The notes beneath the pieces were generated by a model. It was given only the letters and a program-made list of their open reading frames with translations, had not been told where the DNA came from and searched no databases. A DNA stretch of 36,844 nt from an uncultured Pirellulaceae bacterium. Its GTDB lineage: Bacteria; Planctomycetota; Planctomycetia; Pirellulales; Pirellulaceae. The stretch covers positions 1 through 36,844 of the forward strand of contig CALHZT010000415.1 of assembly GCA_938040995.1 (NCBI GenBank). Reading direction: 5' to 3'. Position 1 is the first letter of the stretch, and every line of letters starts with the position of its first letter. This document shows, one piece after another, positions 25,234 to 32,225 of this stretch. The position numbers were made by a program, and so were the translations under genes.

Positions 25234-25791
25234 GCCGGGGCAGGGCATGCGGTGCATGCCGTGAGGGAGGTGTCATGCATAGCATGACCAACTTTCGGCC
25301 CGCCGCGACGAAAGGAGATCCATGCCGACAGCAATGCTGGCAAATGTTCTTCCCAACTACGTAGCATGGAAGGCGTGAATGATAGAAACGCAGAGCTGCT
25401 GAGGACGTAGAGATGCAATCCGCGCATCTGCTCTGCGCATTTCCTCTGCGCTTTTCTTCTGCGCCTTGTGCGTCGCAACCCGCCTGCTCGCCGCGATTCA
25501 GGGCCGAAGGCCCGACACAGCCCCGCCGGCGGACTTGTCCGCCGGAAACACAATGCAAAAAAACACTTGAGCACCGAAGGTGCGTTACAACAAACGGTCA
25601 GCATCTGATGGCAAACGAGTATTTTTCAGACTGCCACTTGAGACGCACCTTCGGTGCTTTTGAGTTTTCTTCTGGCACAGCAACCGGTGCCTTACGGCAA
25701 CGGCAGGGGTTGTACCAGGCCTTCGGCCCTTGAAACAACGAGTGTTTGAACAACCAGGCAATCCTTCAAGCACAATTCGCTACGACCAATA
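25234..25791. repeat. Long direct repeat R1 (left of the sulfide operon)
   Basis: About 558 nt that recur in the same orientation at 29617-30293 with roughly nine in ten or more positions the same by eye. Parts, in order: two adjacent small hairpins (GGCATGC..GCATGCC and GTCATGC..GCATGAC near 25243-25288), an AAAGGAG-ATG mini-frame (25322-25378), a TCTGCGC-rich stretch, and an inverted pair GCACCGAAGGTGCG (25571-25584) and CGCACCTTCGGTGC (25644-25657). No transposase is encoded. The stretch 25104-25233 before it holds nothing I can identify. Confidence 0.85.
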
Positions 25792-25839
25792 TAGGCCCCG
25801 CTCATCTTGAGGAATGACGGGAAAGTAAACATGCAGTCT

Positions 25840-25960
25840 GGGTAGGGCATGCTGTGCATGCCGTGAGGGAGGTGAGGTGTCATGCACAGCATGACCTACT
25901 TGCTACTTTCGGCCCATAGCGACAAAGGGAGATCCATGCCGACAGCATTGCTGGCAAATC
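25840..25960. repeat. Partial third copy of the R repeat
   Basis: This 121-nt stretch repeats the start of R1: the paired hairpins (GGCATGCTGTGCATGCC, then GTCATGCACAGCATGAC) and the AAGGGAGATCCATG segment. It has a small insertion in the middle and breaks off after GCTGGCAAAT. It ends about 50 nt before the promoter of the sulfide operon. Confidence 0.8.
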
Positions 25961-26007
25961 CCTGAGGAATTTGAAAGGTAATACCCTTACTTCGCAAGAT
26001 TGACTTA

Positions 26008-26035
26008 TTGACATATCGTGACATCACGATATATT
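26008..26035 (+). promoter_or_regulatory. Promoter with embedded palindromic operator of the sulfide operon
   Basis: TTGACA (26008-26013) and TATATT (26030-26035) are spaced 16 nt, close to a sigma-70 consensus promoter. Between and overlapping them is the operator ATATCGTG-N4-CACGATAT (26013-26032), a perfect 8-bp inverted repeat. A repressor bound here would block RNA polymerase. The ArsR-type gene starts 18 nt after the operator, so autorepression is the natural reading. Confidence 0.8.
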
Positions 26036-26049
26036 GGTATTGGAGACGA

Positions 26050-26376
26050 ATGATGGGCGCAAAAACCAGGAAGCCGACAAACAACCCGGAAGCGTTTGCG
26101 ATGGCCGCAGAGTGCCTGCGCGTGTTATCGCATCCGGTGCGGTTACGAATGGTGCAGCTGTTACTGCAAGGTCGCTATACCGTCGGTGAACTGGCGGAGG
26201 ATAGCGACATTCCCAATAACGTAGCCTCCGAACATCTGCGTTTGATGCAACGATGTGGTTTCTTCACCAGTCAGCGGGAAGGTCGTCGGGTCTTCTATGA
26301 AGTTGCTGAACCGCATTTGGCAAATATTATGTCATGCATTGAGGATCGCTTTTTAAAGGGCAAGCAAAAGAAGTAG
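26050..26376 (+). CDS. ArsR-family repressor, probable persulfide/sulfide sensor
   Basis: Winged-helix dimeric repressor, first gene of the sulfur operon. ATG 26050 (or the next ATG at 26053) follows GGAG at 26042; an upstream ATG at 26008 would lie inside the promoter. In the 108-residue product the ArsR core is seen: LSHPVRLRMVQLLLQGRYTV, GELAEDSDIPNNVASEHLRLM as the recognition region, then GRRVFYEV of the wing. Cysteines are Cys22, Cys69 and Cys96. The sulfide sensors BigR and SqrR use a cysteine in the helix around position 41 plus one near 107; here the first is absent (RMVQLLL), so a different cysteine pair or another signal must be used. Position and operator suggest it controls the whole operon. 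Confidence 0.85.
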   Translation: MMGAKTRKPTNNPEAFAMAAECLRVLSHPVRLRMVQLLLQGRYTVGELAEDSDIPNNVASEHLRLMQRCGFFTSQREGRRVFYEVAEPHLANIMSCIEDRFLKGKQKK

Positions 26377-26414
26377 CTTCACCGCCACGCATTTTTTTAC
26401 GAACATATGTCGTC

Positions 26415-26434
26415 TTGTTGCGACATTACGATAT
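26415..26434 (+). promoter_or_regulatory. Second, weaker operator-like site
   Basis: This 20-nt site before the rhodanese gene matches the 26013-26032 operator at 15 of 20 positions, and its right half (CATTACGATAT) is nearly the same as CATCACGATAT. The left half is degenerate. It ends at the base before the AAGGA of the rhodanese ribosome binding site, so the repressor may bind a second time inside the operon. Confidence 0.5.
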
Positions 26435-26447
26435 AAAGGAACCGATG

Positions 26448-27023
26448 ATGAACCAGACAATTCACGCCGAAGAACTGGCGACGCTTCATTCTCAGAACGA
26501 TGTCGAACTGATTGATGTTCGGGCTCCGATCGAATTTCGTGAAGTCCACGCCGAGATCGCGCAGAACATACCGCTCGCGAGGCTCGATCCGCATGCGATC
26601 ATGAAATCTCGTGACACGGCTTCTGCACCGCTGTACGTAATCTGCAAGGAGGGCGGGCGCGGCGAAAAGGCACGCCAGAAATTCGTCGACGCTGGCTACG
26701 ACAATGTTGTCAATGTCGAAGGTGGCACAACCGCCTGGATCGCTGCCGGCCTTCCAGTCGTTCGAGGCAAGAAAGCCGTATCGATCGAACGCCAGGTTCG
26801 CATTGTTGCCGGAACCATGATTCTGGTTTTCGGAGTTCTTGCTATGACCGTAAACCCATACTTCGCGGGCGTGTCCGCTTTCATGGGAGCAGGGTTAGCC
26901 TTCGCCGGTTTTACCGACACGTGTGGAATGGGCATGATGCTCGCCAGGATGCCCTGGAACCAGGTGACGGCCGACGAGAGTCCTGCGACTGCATCTTGCA
27001 CGTTGCAGGGCGCTTCCAGGTGA
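26448..27023 (+). CDS. Rhodanese with C-terminal membrane domain (YgaP-like)
   Basis: Sulfurtransferase that moves sulfane sulfur between persulfides and acceptors. ATG 26448 is chosen for spacing to AAAGGA (26435-26440); ATG 26445 is also possible. The 191-residue product has an N-terminal rhodanese domain (about 5-105) with VELIDVRAPIEFREVH and the catalytic Cys66 in YVICKEGGRGEKA, followed by NVEGGTTAWIAAGLPV. A DUF2892-type tail comes next, with two membrane helices (about 120-135 and 140-160) and a TDTCGMGMML motif. This is the arrangement of the inner-membrane protein YgaP, which is often next to an ArsR repressor. It lies 71 nt after the repressor gene and 58 nt before the dioxygenase gene. 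Confidence 0.88.
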   Translation: MNQTIHAEELATLHSQNDVELIDVRAPIEFREVHAEIAQNIPLARLDPHAIMKSRDTASAPLYVICKEGGRGEKARQKFVDAGYDNVVNVEGGTTAWIAAGLPVVRGKKAVSIERQVRIVAGTMILVFGVLAMTVNPYFAGVSAFMGAGLAFAGFTDTCGMGMMLARMPWNQVTADESPATASCTLQGASR

Positions 27024-27081
27024 CTGTTTCATCACTTCACCGGTATTCAACACGGTGTTGGCAAACACAAACAGGAAAGAA

Positions 27082-28536
27082 ATGATGTTGCTCAGATACT
27101 TTTACGACGAAGCGCTGGCTCATGCTTCCTACATGGTCGGATGTCAAAGAGAACGCGTGGCAATCGTTGTCGATCCCGGACGGGATATTGCCCAGTATTT
27201 AGCGGCGGCGAAACGCGAAGGCCTGAAACTGGTCGCTGCTGCCGAGACGCACATTCACGCGGACTATGTTTCAGGTGTGCGAGAGCTGGCCGAACGGTTT
27301 GATGCGAAGCTCTGCTTTTCCGACGAAGGTCCAGCCGAATGGAAATATCAATTCGCGGCGAACTACGATTCACAACTTCTCAAAGACGGTGATTCTTTCA
27401 CGGTCGGCAGGATCAAGTTCGACGTTATGCATACGCCTGGGCACACGCCTGAAAGCCTTTCGTTCGTGTTAACCGACCAGGGAGGCGGTGCGGACAAGCC
27501 GATGGGGATCTTTACTGGCGACTTCGTTTTCGTGGGTGCAATCGGTCGGCCTGATTTGTTGGAGGAAGCCGCGGGTATTCAAGGGAGCGCTCAGGAAGGA
27601 GCGAAAGACCTTTTTCAATCAGTCCAGTGGTTCAGGCAACTGCCGGACTATCTGCAAGTCTGGCCTGCGCATGGTGCCGGCAGCGCTTGCGGCAAAGGGC
27701 TTGGCGCAATTCCTTCAACGACAGTGGGCTACGAAAAGTTGTTCAATCCAGCACTCCAGTTCGAAAGCGAGTCCGATTTCGTCGACTATATTCTGTCCGA
27801 CCAGCCAGTCGCCCCAAAATATTTCGCGACAATGAAGCAGGTCAATAAAGCCGGCCCTCGCGTGTTAGGCTCGGCCACGACTCTTCCATCTCTGGACGTC
27901 ACAGAACTGGACAAGGCGAAAGCCACCGGGACCTTGTTGGACATATCTGCGTCGTCTGCGTTTGCTGAAGGCCATGTTCCCGGCTCACTCAATATTCCCC
28001 AGGGAATGCTGGCGGGGTGGGCTGGCTGGATTCTCGACTATTCACTTCCGGTGTTTCTCATCGGAAACGAATCACAGGTTCCCGAAGCGGTTCGCGTTTT
28101 ACATAAGATCGGCGTCGAGACGATCGCAGGTTTCTTCACGATTGAAGATCTACAGCAAGCTGGCCGAATGACGGAACGATACGAGAACAGGTTGCCAATT
28201 GATCTCGTCGGTCAGATTGAGCGTAAAGAGGTAACCCTGATCGATGTTCGATCAGATGCAGAATGGAACGCTGGCCGGATCGAACACGCCCAGCATCATT
28301 TCCTGGGGCGTCTCACTGAGCACCTTGGTGAAATCGGCAGCGACAAGCCGGTCGTTGCCCAGTGTCTGGGTGGCGCCCGATCAGCAATCGCCGCAAGCAT
28401 CTTGCAGGCCGCAGGAAAACAGGTGATCAACATGAGCGGCGGGTTCAACGGTTGGCGAAAGGCCAGATTACCCATCGAAACGAACACGGCAATACCCGAC
28501 TGCAAAGTCGGCTCGGGTGTAAAGTGTTCTCAATAG
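27082..28536 (+). CDS. Persulfide dioxygenase-rhodanese fusion (MBL-RHOD-RHOD, CstB/Blh-like)
   Basis: Predicted non-haem iron enzyme that oxidises glutathione- or low-molecular-weight persulfide to sulfite, fused to sulfurtransferase domains that can yield thiosulfate. ATG 27082 follows AGGAAA. The metallo-beta-lactamase domain (about 1-250) has ETHIHADYVSG (His57, His59, Asp61; Tyr62 in place of the usual His), HTPGHTPESLSF, and GDFVFVGAIGRPDL. Two rhodanese domains follow: the first (about 275-365) lacks the catalytic Cys (FLIGNESQ), and the second (about 370-475) keeps it as Cys428 in VVAQCLGGARS. Length (484) fits the three-domain CstB type. With the repressor, rhodanese and permeases it forms a sulfide/persulfide detoxification operon. 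Confidence 0.88.
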   Translation: MMLLRYFYDEALAHASYMVGCQRERVAIVVDPGRDIAQYLAAAKREGLKLVAAAETHIHADYVSGVRELAERFDAKLCFSDEGPAEWKYQFAANYDSQLLKDGDSFTVGRIKFDVMHTPGHTPESLSFVLTDQGGGADKPMGIFTGDFVFVGAIGRPDLLEEAAGIQGSAQEGAKDLFQSVQWFRQLPDYLQVWPAHGAGSACGKGLGAIPSTTVGYEKLFNPALQFESESDFVDYILSDQPVAPKYFATMKQVNKAGPRVLGSATTLPSLDVTELDKAKATGTLLDISASSAFAEGHVPGSLNIPQGMLAGWAGWILDYSLPVFLIGNESQVPEAVRVLHKIGVETIAGFFTIEDLQQAGRMTERYENRLPIDLVGQIERKEVTLIDVRSDAEWNAGRIEHAQHHFLGRLTEHLGEIGSDKPVVAQCLGGARSAIAASILQAAGKQVINMSGGFNGWRKARLPIETNTAIPDCKVGSGVKCSQ

Positions 28537-28569
28537 AGTCCACCATCTCTTACGAACCAGGTACCAAAC

Positions 28570-29055
28570 ATGAACTGGATTATGCAACCGTGGCCGTGGT
28601 GGGTGTCGGGCGTCCTGGTCGGTCTCACCGTTCCGCTGCTCTACATACTTGTAGGTAAGGGGTTCGGTATATCGACAAGCCTCCAACAGATCGGCGCCAT
28701 GTGTGCGCCCAACAGCAAGCTGGATTATCTGCGGAGTTACGACCGACAGGTTGGTATCTGGACGTTGGTATTTGTAGTCGGAATCGCGATCGGGGGATTC
28801 GTAGCGACGCATCTTCTGTCATCAGCTCCCATCGAGTTTCTCCCATCCTCATACTATTCGTTTGGCGGAGCGATTCGCTTGCTGATTGGCGGATTCTTGA
28901 TCGGTTTCGGTACCCGCTACGCGGGTGGTTGTACGTCCGGACACTCGATCACTGGTATTTCGAACCTCAACTGGCCAAGTCTCGTCGCGACAGTCTTTTT
29001 CTTCGTCGGCGGACTGGCGGTCACCTGGGGACTCGGCGCCTTTCTGTTTTCATAG
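28570..29055 (+). CDS. YeeE/YedE family sulfur-compound permease, half 1
   Basis: Integral-membrane transporter half of the DUF395/YeeE-YedE family, members of which carry thiosulfate or persulfide-related sulfur. The 161-residue product has about four membrane segments and the conserved cysteine motif GFGTRYAGGCTSGHSITG in the second half; another Cys lies in GAMCAPNSKLDYL, as in this family. It is about half the size of the full-length transporter, and a second half follows 9 nt downstream, as in two-gene PmpA/PmpB-type systems. It starts 33 nt after the dioxygenase stop. Import or export direction cannot be read from sequence. Confidence 0.87.
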   Translation: MNWIMQPWPWWVSGVLVGLTVPLLYILVGKGFGISTSLQQIGAMCAPNSKLDYLRSYDRQVGIWTLVFVVGIAIGGFVATHLLSSAPIEFLPSSYYSFGGAIRLLIGGFLIGFGTRYAGGCTSGHSITGISNLNWPSLVATVFFFVGGLAVTWGLGAFLFS

Positions 29056-29064
29056 GATGCAACC

Positions 29065-29541
29065 ATGACATCGTCCGCTAATACAACTGAACCAGCAGTG
29101 GCCGCCACAACAAAGGCTGGGCTGTCGTCGGTGAAACTCCTTCTTGTTTTGGTGATGGGAATCTACTTCGGAGTCGTACTGACGAAGTCCGAAGTGGTGC
29201 GTTGGCAACGTGTCCACGACATGTTCCTGTTTCGCGAAGCGCACATGTACTTGATTATCAGCGTTGGAATTGTGGTCGCGTTGATTTCCATGCTGATCAT
29301 CAAACGATTCAAATTCAAAATGCTCGATGGCAGTCCAGTTGCCTACACGCCGAAGCCATTTCATAAGGGCGTGATCCTCGGCGGAATGATTTTCGGAGCG
29401 GGCTGGGCGATCACCGGCGCCTGCCCCGGACCAATCTATGCCCAAATCGGAGCCGGAGAGTGGATTGCCGTGTTCACGCTCCTCGGGGCTCTTGCGGGTA
29501 TGTATTGCTATGCCGCGTTGAAACCTGTCCTACCGCGTTAG
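29065..29541 (+). CDS. YeeE/YedE family sulfur-compound permease, half 2
   Basis: Partner of the preceding gene. The 158-residue product has about four membrane segments (about 24-42, 65-85, 105-125 and 132-150) and the conserved GAGWAITGACPGPIYAQIGAG motif (read in two overlapping stretches), the second-half signature of the family with its functional cysteine. The first 22 residues are hydrophilic (Thr/Ala-rich). AGGA precedes the ATG. It is the last gene of the operon; a run of eight T follows at about 29548 but without a clear stem. Together the two halves probably make one sulfur channel delivering substrate to, or removing product from, the rhodanese and dioxygenase. Confidence 0.87.
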   Translation: MTSSANTTEPAVAATTKAGLSSVKLLLVLVMGIYFGVVLTKSEVVRWQRVHDMFLFREAHMYLIISVGIVVALISMLIIKRFKFKMLDGSPVAYTPKPFHKGVILGGMIFGAGWAITGACPGPIYAQIGAGEWIAVFTLLGALAGMYCYAALKPVLPR

Positions 29542-29574
29542 CAAGTCTTTTTTTTGCGGCTCGATTTTGACGCG

Positions 29575-29615
29575 TAGTTTGCCGACCGGTGGAACCGCAG
29601 ATGCTTCCAACCTTC
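29575..29615 (-). pseudogene. Fragment resembling the 3' end of the CaMKII-AD-like gene
   Basis: These 41 nt match 30298-30338, the end of the neighbouring intact gene, at about 35 positions. They read in the same frame (EGWKHLRFHRSAN against EGWKHVHFHRSAN), but the stop codon is changed to Tyr and the frame runs on to about 29540. Nothing of the rest of the gene remains; repeat R2 takes its place upstream. It is best explained as a leftover of a duplicated gene end. Confidence 0.6.
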
Positions 29616-29616
29616 A

Positions 29617-30293
29617 GCCGGGGTAGGGCATGCTGTGCATGCCGTGAGGGAGGTGTCATGCATAGCATGACCAACTTTCGGCCCGCCGCGACGAAAGGAG
29701 ATCCATGCTGACAGCAATGCTGGCAAATGTTCTTCCCAACTACGTAGCATGGAAGGCGTGAAAGATAGAAACGCAGAGCTGCTGAGGACGTAGAGATGCA
29801 ATCCGCGCATCTGCTCTGCGCATTTCCTCTGCGCTTCTCTTCTGCGCCTTTCCTCTGCGCTTTGTGCGTCGCAACCCGCCTGCTCGCCGCGATTCAGGGC
29901 CGAAGGCCCGACACAGCCCCTGCCGGCGGACTTGTCCGCCGGAAACACAATGCAAAAAAACACTTGAGCACCGAAGGTGCGCCACAACAAACGGTCAGCA
30001 TCTGATGGCAAACAAGAATTGTTCAGCCTGCCACTTGTGACGCACCTTCGGTGCTTTTGAGTTTTCTTCTGGCGCAGCAACCGGTGCCTTACGGCAACGG
30101 CAGGGGTTGTACCAGGCCTTCGGCCCTTGAAACAATGAGTGCTTGAACAACTAGTGCTGCGTCGACTCTAAATTTTGGGGTTGGCCTTGTCGATCCAGAT
30201 CGCCATGCAAGATTTACGAACATGTGCCAACCCAAACTTTTAAGCTGGACGAAGCACTAGGCAATCCTTCAAGCACAATTCGCCACGACCAAT
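29617..30293. repeat. Long direct repeat R2 (right of the sulfide operon)
   Basis: Same orientation and order of parts as R1 (25234-25791). Differences: one extra TCTGCGC-type unit near 29845, scattered substitutions, and a 108-nt hairpin insertion (30152-30259) near the right end. It ends four bases short of the stop codon of the next gene. Short frames across it are not called; their shared peptides come from DNA repetition. Confidence 0.85.
30152..30259. mobile_element. 108-nt MITE-like hairpin insertion inside R2
   Basis: Comparison with R1 shows extra DNA here: R1 reads CAACCAGGCAATCC where R2 has this insert. The ends are TAGTGCTGCGTC and GACGAAGCACTA, inverted with one mismatch. Further inside, AAATTTTGGGGTTGGC pairs with GCCAACCCAAACTTTT, so nearly the whole insert can fold on itself. 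TA at both ends fits the target duplication of the IS630/Tc1-mariner group, which would supply the transposase in trans. Confidence 0.75.
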
Positions 30294-30296
30294 TGT

Positions 30297-30710
30297 CTAG
30301 TTTGCGGACCGATGGAAGTGCACATGCTTCCAGCCTTCGGGCCGGCGAACCCAGACGCGAGTTTCTTCCGAACGGTTCGTTGCCGCGCCGCTGCCGCCCG
30401 GTTGATGTTGAACCAGCCGAATGTAACTCACGATCGCCATATCCTCGCCAATCACCCGGACGTGTGGTGAGGCCATCGTCGTGTTGTGCAGTCCCTCTGC
30501 ACCGCCAAGTTCGAAGTAGTACCGATGAAAGTCCATGCCTTCCACCAGGACACCGCGAGCTTCCGGTTCGAAGCAGGTTAGCGATTCGTCGCAAAGCGTT
30601 TCGTAGGTCTTCCAGTCGGCAGCGGCGATTGAATCAAGTAGCATTTGCGTTGCGCCCAACACTTCAAGAATGGTGTCTTCCGTCGAGTCGTTTTGTGTTT
30701 GATTGCTCAT
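30297..30710 (-). CDS. NTF2-like protein, CaMKII association-domain type
   Basis: Small alpha+beta barrel protein of the NTF2/SnoaL-like superfamily, closest to the calcium/calmodulin kinase II association domain (CaMKII_AD) found in bacteria. The 137-residue product shows the features: a helix LLDSIAAADWKTYETLCDE, the LTCFEPEARG and VEGMDFHRYYFE segments, PHVRVIGEDMAIVSYIRL, and the end TRVWVRRPEGWKHVHFHRSAN. Bacterial members form oligomers and have no proven enzyme role. It lies downstream of folA (42 nt gap) on the same strand. A 41-nt piece similar to its 3' end lies at 29575, beyond repeat R2. Confidence 0.85.
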   Translation of the reverse strand: MSNQTQNDSTEDTILEVLGATQMLLDSIAAADWKTYETLCDESLTCFEPEARGVLVEGMDFHRYYFELGGAEGLHNTTMASPHVRVIGEDMAIVSYIRLVQHQPGGSGAATNRSEETRVWVRRPEGWKHVHFHRSAN

Positions 30711-30752
30711 TCCGTTTCCCTGTTTATTCGATATTCATCGCGGCTCGTATCG

Positions 30753-31277
30753 TCATTCTTTGATTCGATCGAGCGTCACGAATGAATAGTCATGTTCATT
30801 TTTCCCGTCAGCCGCATGATTCTCTTCATCGACGACTTGCCATTCATCCTCATCAATTTCGGGGAAGAATGTATCACCCTCAATCTCTGCATGCACACGA
30901 GTCAGGTACAGCCGATCTGTCGAGGGCAGGGCCAGTCGATAAATCTCAGCCCCGCCAACCACAAACAACTCGGGCTCATGCGATGATTCTGACGCAGCCT
31001 CTGACTCGGCGGCTTTTGCCAACGCCGACTGCCAATCGTGAACCACGATCGCACCGGGGAATTCAAATTCAACATTTCTTGTCAGCACAATCGTCTGACG
31101 CCCGGGAAGTAACCGGCCAATCGACTCGAGCGTTTTTCGGCCCATCAGGATCGGATGGCCCATGGTGAGCCGCCTGAATCGTTTCAGATCCGCCGACAGT
31201 CGCCACGGGAGATCACCATCGCGACCAATAACGTGGTTCGTGGAGCAGGCGACAAGAATGGAAATACGCATGTTCAT
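30753..31277 (-). CDS. folA: Dihydrofolate reductase
   Basis: Reduces dihydrofolate to tetrahydrofolate with NADPH, restoring the cofactor used by thymidylate synthase (thyA, just upstream). The 174-residue product has the family motifs: ISILVACSTNHVIGRDGDLPWRL with the active-site Asp/Trp region (read in two parts), MGHPILMGRKTLESIG, LPGRQTIVLTR, and ELFVVGGAEIYRLAL with the NADPH-binding GG. Near the end, TRVHAEIEGDTFFPEID is typical. An insert rich in Ala/Glu/Ser precedes ELFVVGG. ATG 31277 or 31271 could start it. A stem-loop repeat lies between it and thyA. Confidence 0.95.
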   Translation of the reverse strand: MNMRISILVACSTNHVIGRDGDLPWRLSADLKRFRRLTMGHPILMGRKTLESIGRLLPGRQTIVLTRNVEFEFPGAIVVHDWQSALAKAAESEAASESSHEPELFVVGGAEIYRLALPSTDRLYLTRVHAEIEGDTFFPEIDEDEWQVVDEENHAADGKNEHDYSFVTLDRIKE

Positions 31278-31324
31278 TTGACTTCAGCCTGCGACCGCGC
31301 CCGTTCCTCCGAAAGCCAATTGCG

Positions 31325-31395
31325 TAGTGGATCTTGTTAAAGATCCCTGTCGTTTACGATCATTTCCGTGCAGGGATCTTTGACAAGATCCACTA
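31325..31395. repeat. Stem-loop repeat, member 2, between thyA and folA
   Basis: The 25-nt arms at 31325-31349 (beginning TAGTGGATCTTGTTAAAG) and 31371-31395 are inverted with one mismatch around a 21-nt loop. The same family is seen at 21314-21387. It could reduce read-through from thyA into folA or act as a processing site. Confidence 0.8.
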
Positions 31396-31415
31396 CTTGT
31401 ATTCCTGGACTCCAC

Positions 31416-32216
31416 TCAAACTGCAATCGGTGCCTTGATCGTTGGATGAGGATCGTAGTCCACCAGTACAAAATCTTCATACACAAACGCATCTATCTCT
31501 TTCGCGTCGCCCTGGATCTCCAGTCGCGGGAGCGGTCGCGGCTCGCGTGTGAGTTGCAGCCTGGCCTGCTCGAAGTGGTTGGAATACAAATGTGCGTCCC
31601 CAAGCGTATGAATAAACTCGCCCACTTTGAGATTCGCCACCTTGGCAATCATATGCGTCAGCAACGCATACGACGCGATATTGAAGGGTACGCCAAGAAA
31701 AACGTCCGCGCTGCGTTGATACAACTGGCAGGACAATTTTCCATCCGCGACGTAGAACTGAAACAGTGCATGGCAGGGCGGTAGCGCCATCTTTGCCACA
31801 TCCGACGGGTTCCACGCTGTGACAAGCATGCGACGCGAATCGGGATTGTTGCGGATCAATTCGATGACGTTGGCAATCTGGTCGATCGTTTCTCCGTTCG
31901 AATCAGCCACAGGCCAGCTGCGCCATTGATGTCCATAGACGGGACCAAGGTCGCCATTCTCATCGGCCCACTCATCCCAAATGGTGACTTTGTTGTCCTT
32001 CAGATAGGCGATATTGGTATCGCCGCGAAGGAACCAGAGCAGTTCGTAGGCCACCGACCGGAAGTGAACTTTCTTGGTCGTCAGCAGCGGGAACCCGGCC
32101 GACAGATCGTATCGCGACTGGTACCCAAAAACACTTCGCGTTCCGGTGCCGGTGCGGTCCGACTTGTCCTGGCCGTTATCGAGAATGTGCCGCAGCAGGT
32201 CGAGGTAGCTTTGCAT
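31416..32216 (-). CDS. thyA: Thymidylate synthase
   Basis: Methylates dUMP to dTMP using methylenetetrahydrofolate, producing dihydrofolate for FolA. At 266 residues it fits the ThyA family (264 in E. coli). Motifs: [12 protein letters not shown] near the N terminus, [31 protein letters not shown] (seen in two stretches), [14 protein letters not shown], and the catalytic Cys148 in [12 protein letters not shown]. It begins 9 nt after the stop of a small conserved gene, with which it is probably co-transcribed. folA is 138 nt downstream on the same strand. Confidence 0.97.
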   Translation of the reverse strand: MQSYLDLLRHILDNGQDKSDRTGTGTRSVFGYQSRYDLSAGFPLLTTKKVHFRSVAYELLWFLRGDTNIAYLKDNKVTIWDEWADENGDLGPVYGHQWRSWPVADSNGETIDQIANVIELIRNNPDSRRMLVTAWNPSDVAKMALPPCHALFQFYVADGKLSCQLYQRSADVFLGVPFNIASYALLTHMIAKVANLKVGEFIHTLGDAHLYSNHFEQARLQLTREPRPLPRLEIQGDAKEIDAFVYEDFVLVDYDPHPTIKAPIAV

Positions 32217-32225
32217 GGCAGTTCG

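Noticed and set aside
25420..25500. TCTGCGC units resembling a short tandem or CRISPR-like array
   Set aside because: Units are short, unevenly spaced and differ between R1 and R2; there are no spacer-repeat pattern and no cas genes.
29538..30080. Minus-strand 180-codon frame across R2
   Set aside because: It reads through hairpins and low-complexity repeats; only the last part resembles a real gene end, reported as a fragment.
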